From Coriaria nepalensis (taxonomy: Eukaryota; Streptophyta; Magnoliopsida; Cucurbitales; Coriariaceae), in the NCBI GenBank assembly GCA_027186245.1, contig CP114496.1, positions 9,636,001 through 9,700,000 of the forward strand: a stretch of DNA of 64,000 bases, in the 5' to 3' direction. The notes beneath the pieces were generated by a model. It was not told the DNA's origin, did not search any database, and saw only the letters and a program-made list of their open reading frames with translations. The position numbers and the translations under genes are program-made. Positions 63,168 to 64,000 of this stretch are shown here, one piece after another; within the stretch, counting starts at the first letter, position 1, and every line of letters starts with the position of its first letter.

Positions 63168-63525
63168 TCAATCAGATTTCCAAGCTCTTGTCACGCTTTC
63201 ACGCGGCCTTAATATTTTGTATAATGTAAATCGGCTCCATCCGCTTGAATCAACCCCATTGGAGGCTTTGCCGGGTAGCTTGATCGATCGGGCAGAACTT
63301 GATCCACTAATACATGCTTGCTTAATGTACATGAAATTGGTCATTACTCGCCGAACTCTTTCTCATTACAGATAATACATATATATATATATATACAAAT
63401 CATGTTTATAGTTATACAGATACACATCATACATGTACTTCCATTACCGATTACCTTTCAGCTAGATAGGATCTTTTCTGCATGGCTTCAGTTTGGAAGT
63501 CACCCAGAAATTGTTGATTAAGACC
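63168..63525 (-). CDS. Two putative 3'-terminal exons of an unrecognised gene (5' part outside the window)
   Basis: On the minus strand, a segment 63455-63525 is bounded by TTTGACAG and GTAATCG and reads GLNQQFLGDFQTEAMQKRSY, LAER. It ends in phase 2. A second segment, 63168-63306, follows after a GTATTAG acceptor and continues in phase: SGSSARSIKLPGKASNGVDS, SGWSRFTLYKILRPRES, VTRAWKSD, stop. Both are fully open and the phases fit, which is better than chance, but I do not recognise the family. The second exon is rich in basic residues. Any further 5' exons would lie beyond 64000 or in 63526-64000, where I could not define one. Confidence 0.42.
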
Positions 63526-64000
63526 CTGTCAAATGAATGCAGCAGCGAAGTTGTTTAGCAATCAATAAATGAACCAGAAAAAATCGCAATAGAGAAAAAT
63601 AGGCTGGGCGTTAATGCATGCATGTGCAAGTGATCTTAGTTCTTAGCTAACTCTGTAAAGTATAAACAAACTGATCCCATTGCTATATAATGTACATTGA
63701 GATGAGTAAACTGGGACAACAAATCAGTGTTCAACCTCTTACTCAAAAAAACCCGAACCCGAATCCGGTCGATCGGTTTGTAGTTAGTCATAGTTAGGTG
63801 TATCTTTCTGTAAAATGCTTCTTACCCTTCTTCATGCCATACCAAATGCACATATATACATAGCTCGAATTCACAGCTAGTGGTTAACTGAGATTTTAAA
63901 AATTGGTAATTTCGTGTAATTTACAGGGCAGCATTTCATTACCACTGAACTGTATGAACGGGATTTGATGTGAATTTCAGACTGTATATATGCTTTAATC
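63526..64000. other. Window right edge, probable intron or spacer
   Basis: No supported coding sequence. If the two exons at 63168-63525 are real, this is likely an intron of the same gene. Confidence 0.35.

Overview
This 64 kb window is plant nuclear DNA, most probably from a core eudicot. The genes have plant-specific families (classical arabinogalactan protein, RGF/GLV peptide, GT-1 trihelix factor, R2R3-MYB, GTE bromodomain protein, plant-type GAPC), short exons with GT-AG introns, AT-rich spacers with TATA boxes, and many microsatellites. There are no operons, CRISPR arrays or bacterial features. I did not find a new multi-gene system. The unusual content is small peptide genes, a run of decayed or frame-disrupted genes, small exon duplications, and a large block of related minisatellites.

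Layout. 1-5.9 kb: cytosolic NAD-glycerol-3-phosphate dehydrogenase (minus, runs off the left edge), an RGF/GLV/CLEL peptide precursor (minus), an ATP23-like metalloprotease with a stop and a frameshift (minus), and an arabinogalactan protein (plus). 6.6-8.7 kb: tRNA-Pro(AGG) and a CIA2-like CCT-motif regulator. 9.5-12.5 kb: a truncated BAG-like gene and a decayed Ty1/copia element. 12.9-21.2 kb: a Bowman-Birk-like cysteine-rich peptide, cystinosin homologue, a small NHSKFTG-motif protein with compensating frameshifts, a frame-disrupted WVD2/TPX2-type gene, a bZIP pseudogene and a C2H2 membrane protein. 21.7-26.1 kb: R2R3-MYB, a stray copy of its exon 1 end, and a GT92 glycosyltransferase. 26.7-33.3 kb: a small membrane ORF, a CXE carboxylesterase and a PP2A B' (B56) subunit. 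34.9-43.6 kb: a duplicated RPL7 tail, an RPL7 pseudogene, a GT-1-type trihelix factor and GAPC. 44.8-52.3 kb: prohibitin, a simple-repeat-rich spacer, an ankyrin-repeat protein and an LHT1 pseudogene. 53-57.5 kb: a GTE8-type bromodomain gene with a MITE-like insertion in one intron. 57.5-62.7 kb: gene-poor minisatellite DNA. 63.2-64 kb: last two putative exons of an unrecognised minus-strand gene.

The genes are functionally unrelated, as is normal for plant chromosomes: glycolysis and glycerol metabolism (GAPC, GPDH), mitochondrial inner-membrane quality control (prohibitin, ATP23), vacuolar transport (cystinosin), phosphatase signalling (B56), and transcription (MYB, GT-1, CCT, GTE). Intact genes sit beside copies with single-base lesions. 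This suggests either fractionation of duplicated loci or residual base errors in the assembly; read-level evidence would decide. Exon boundaries were read by eye from GT-AG sites, phase and family knowledge, not by alignment.
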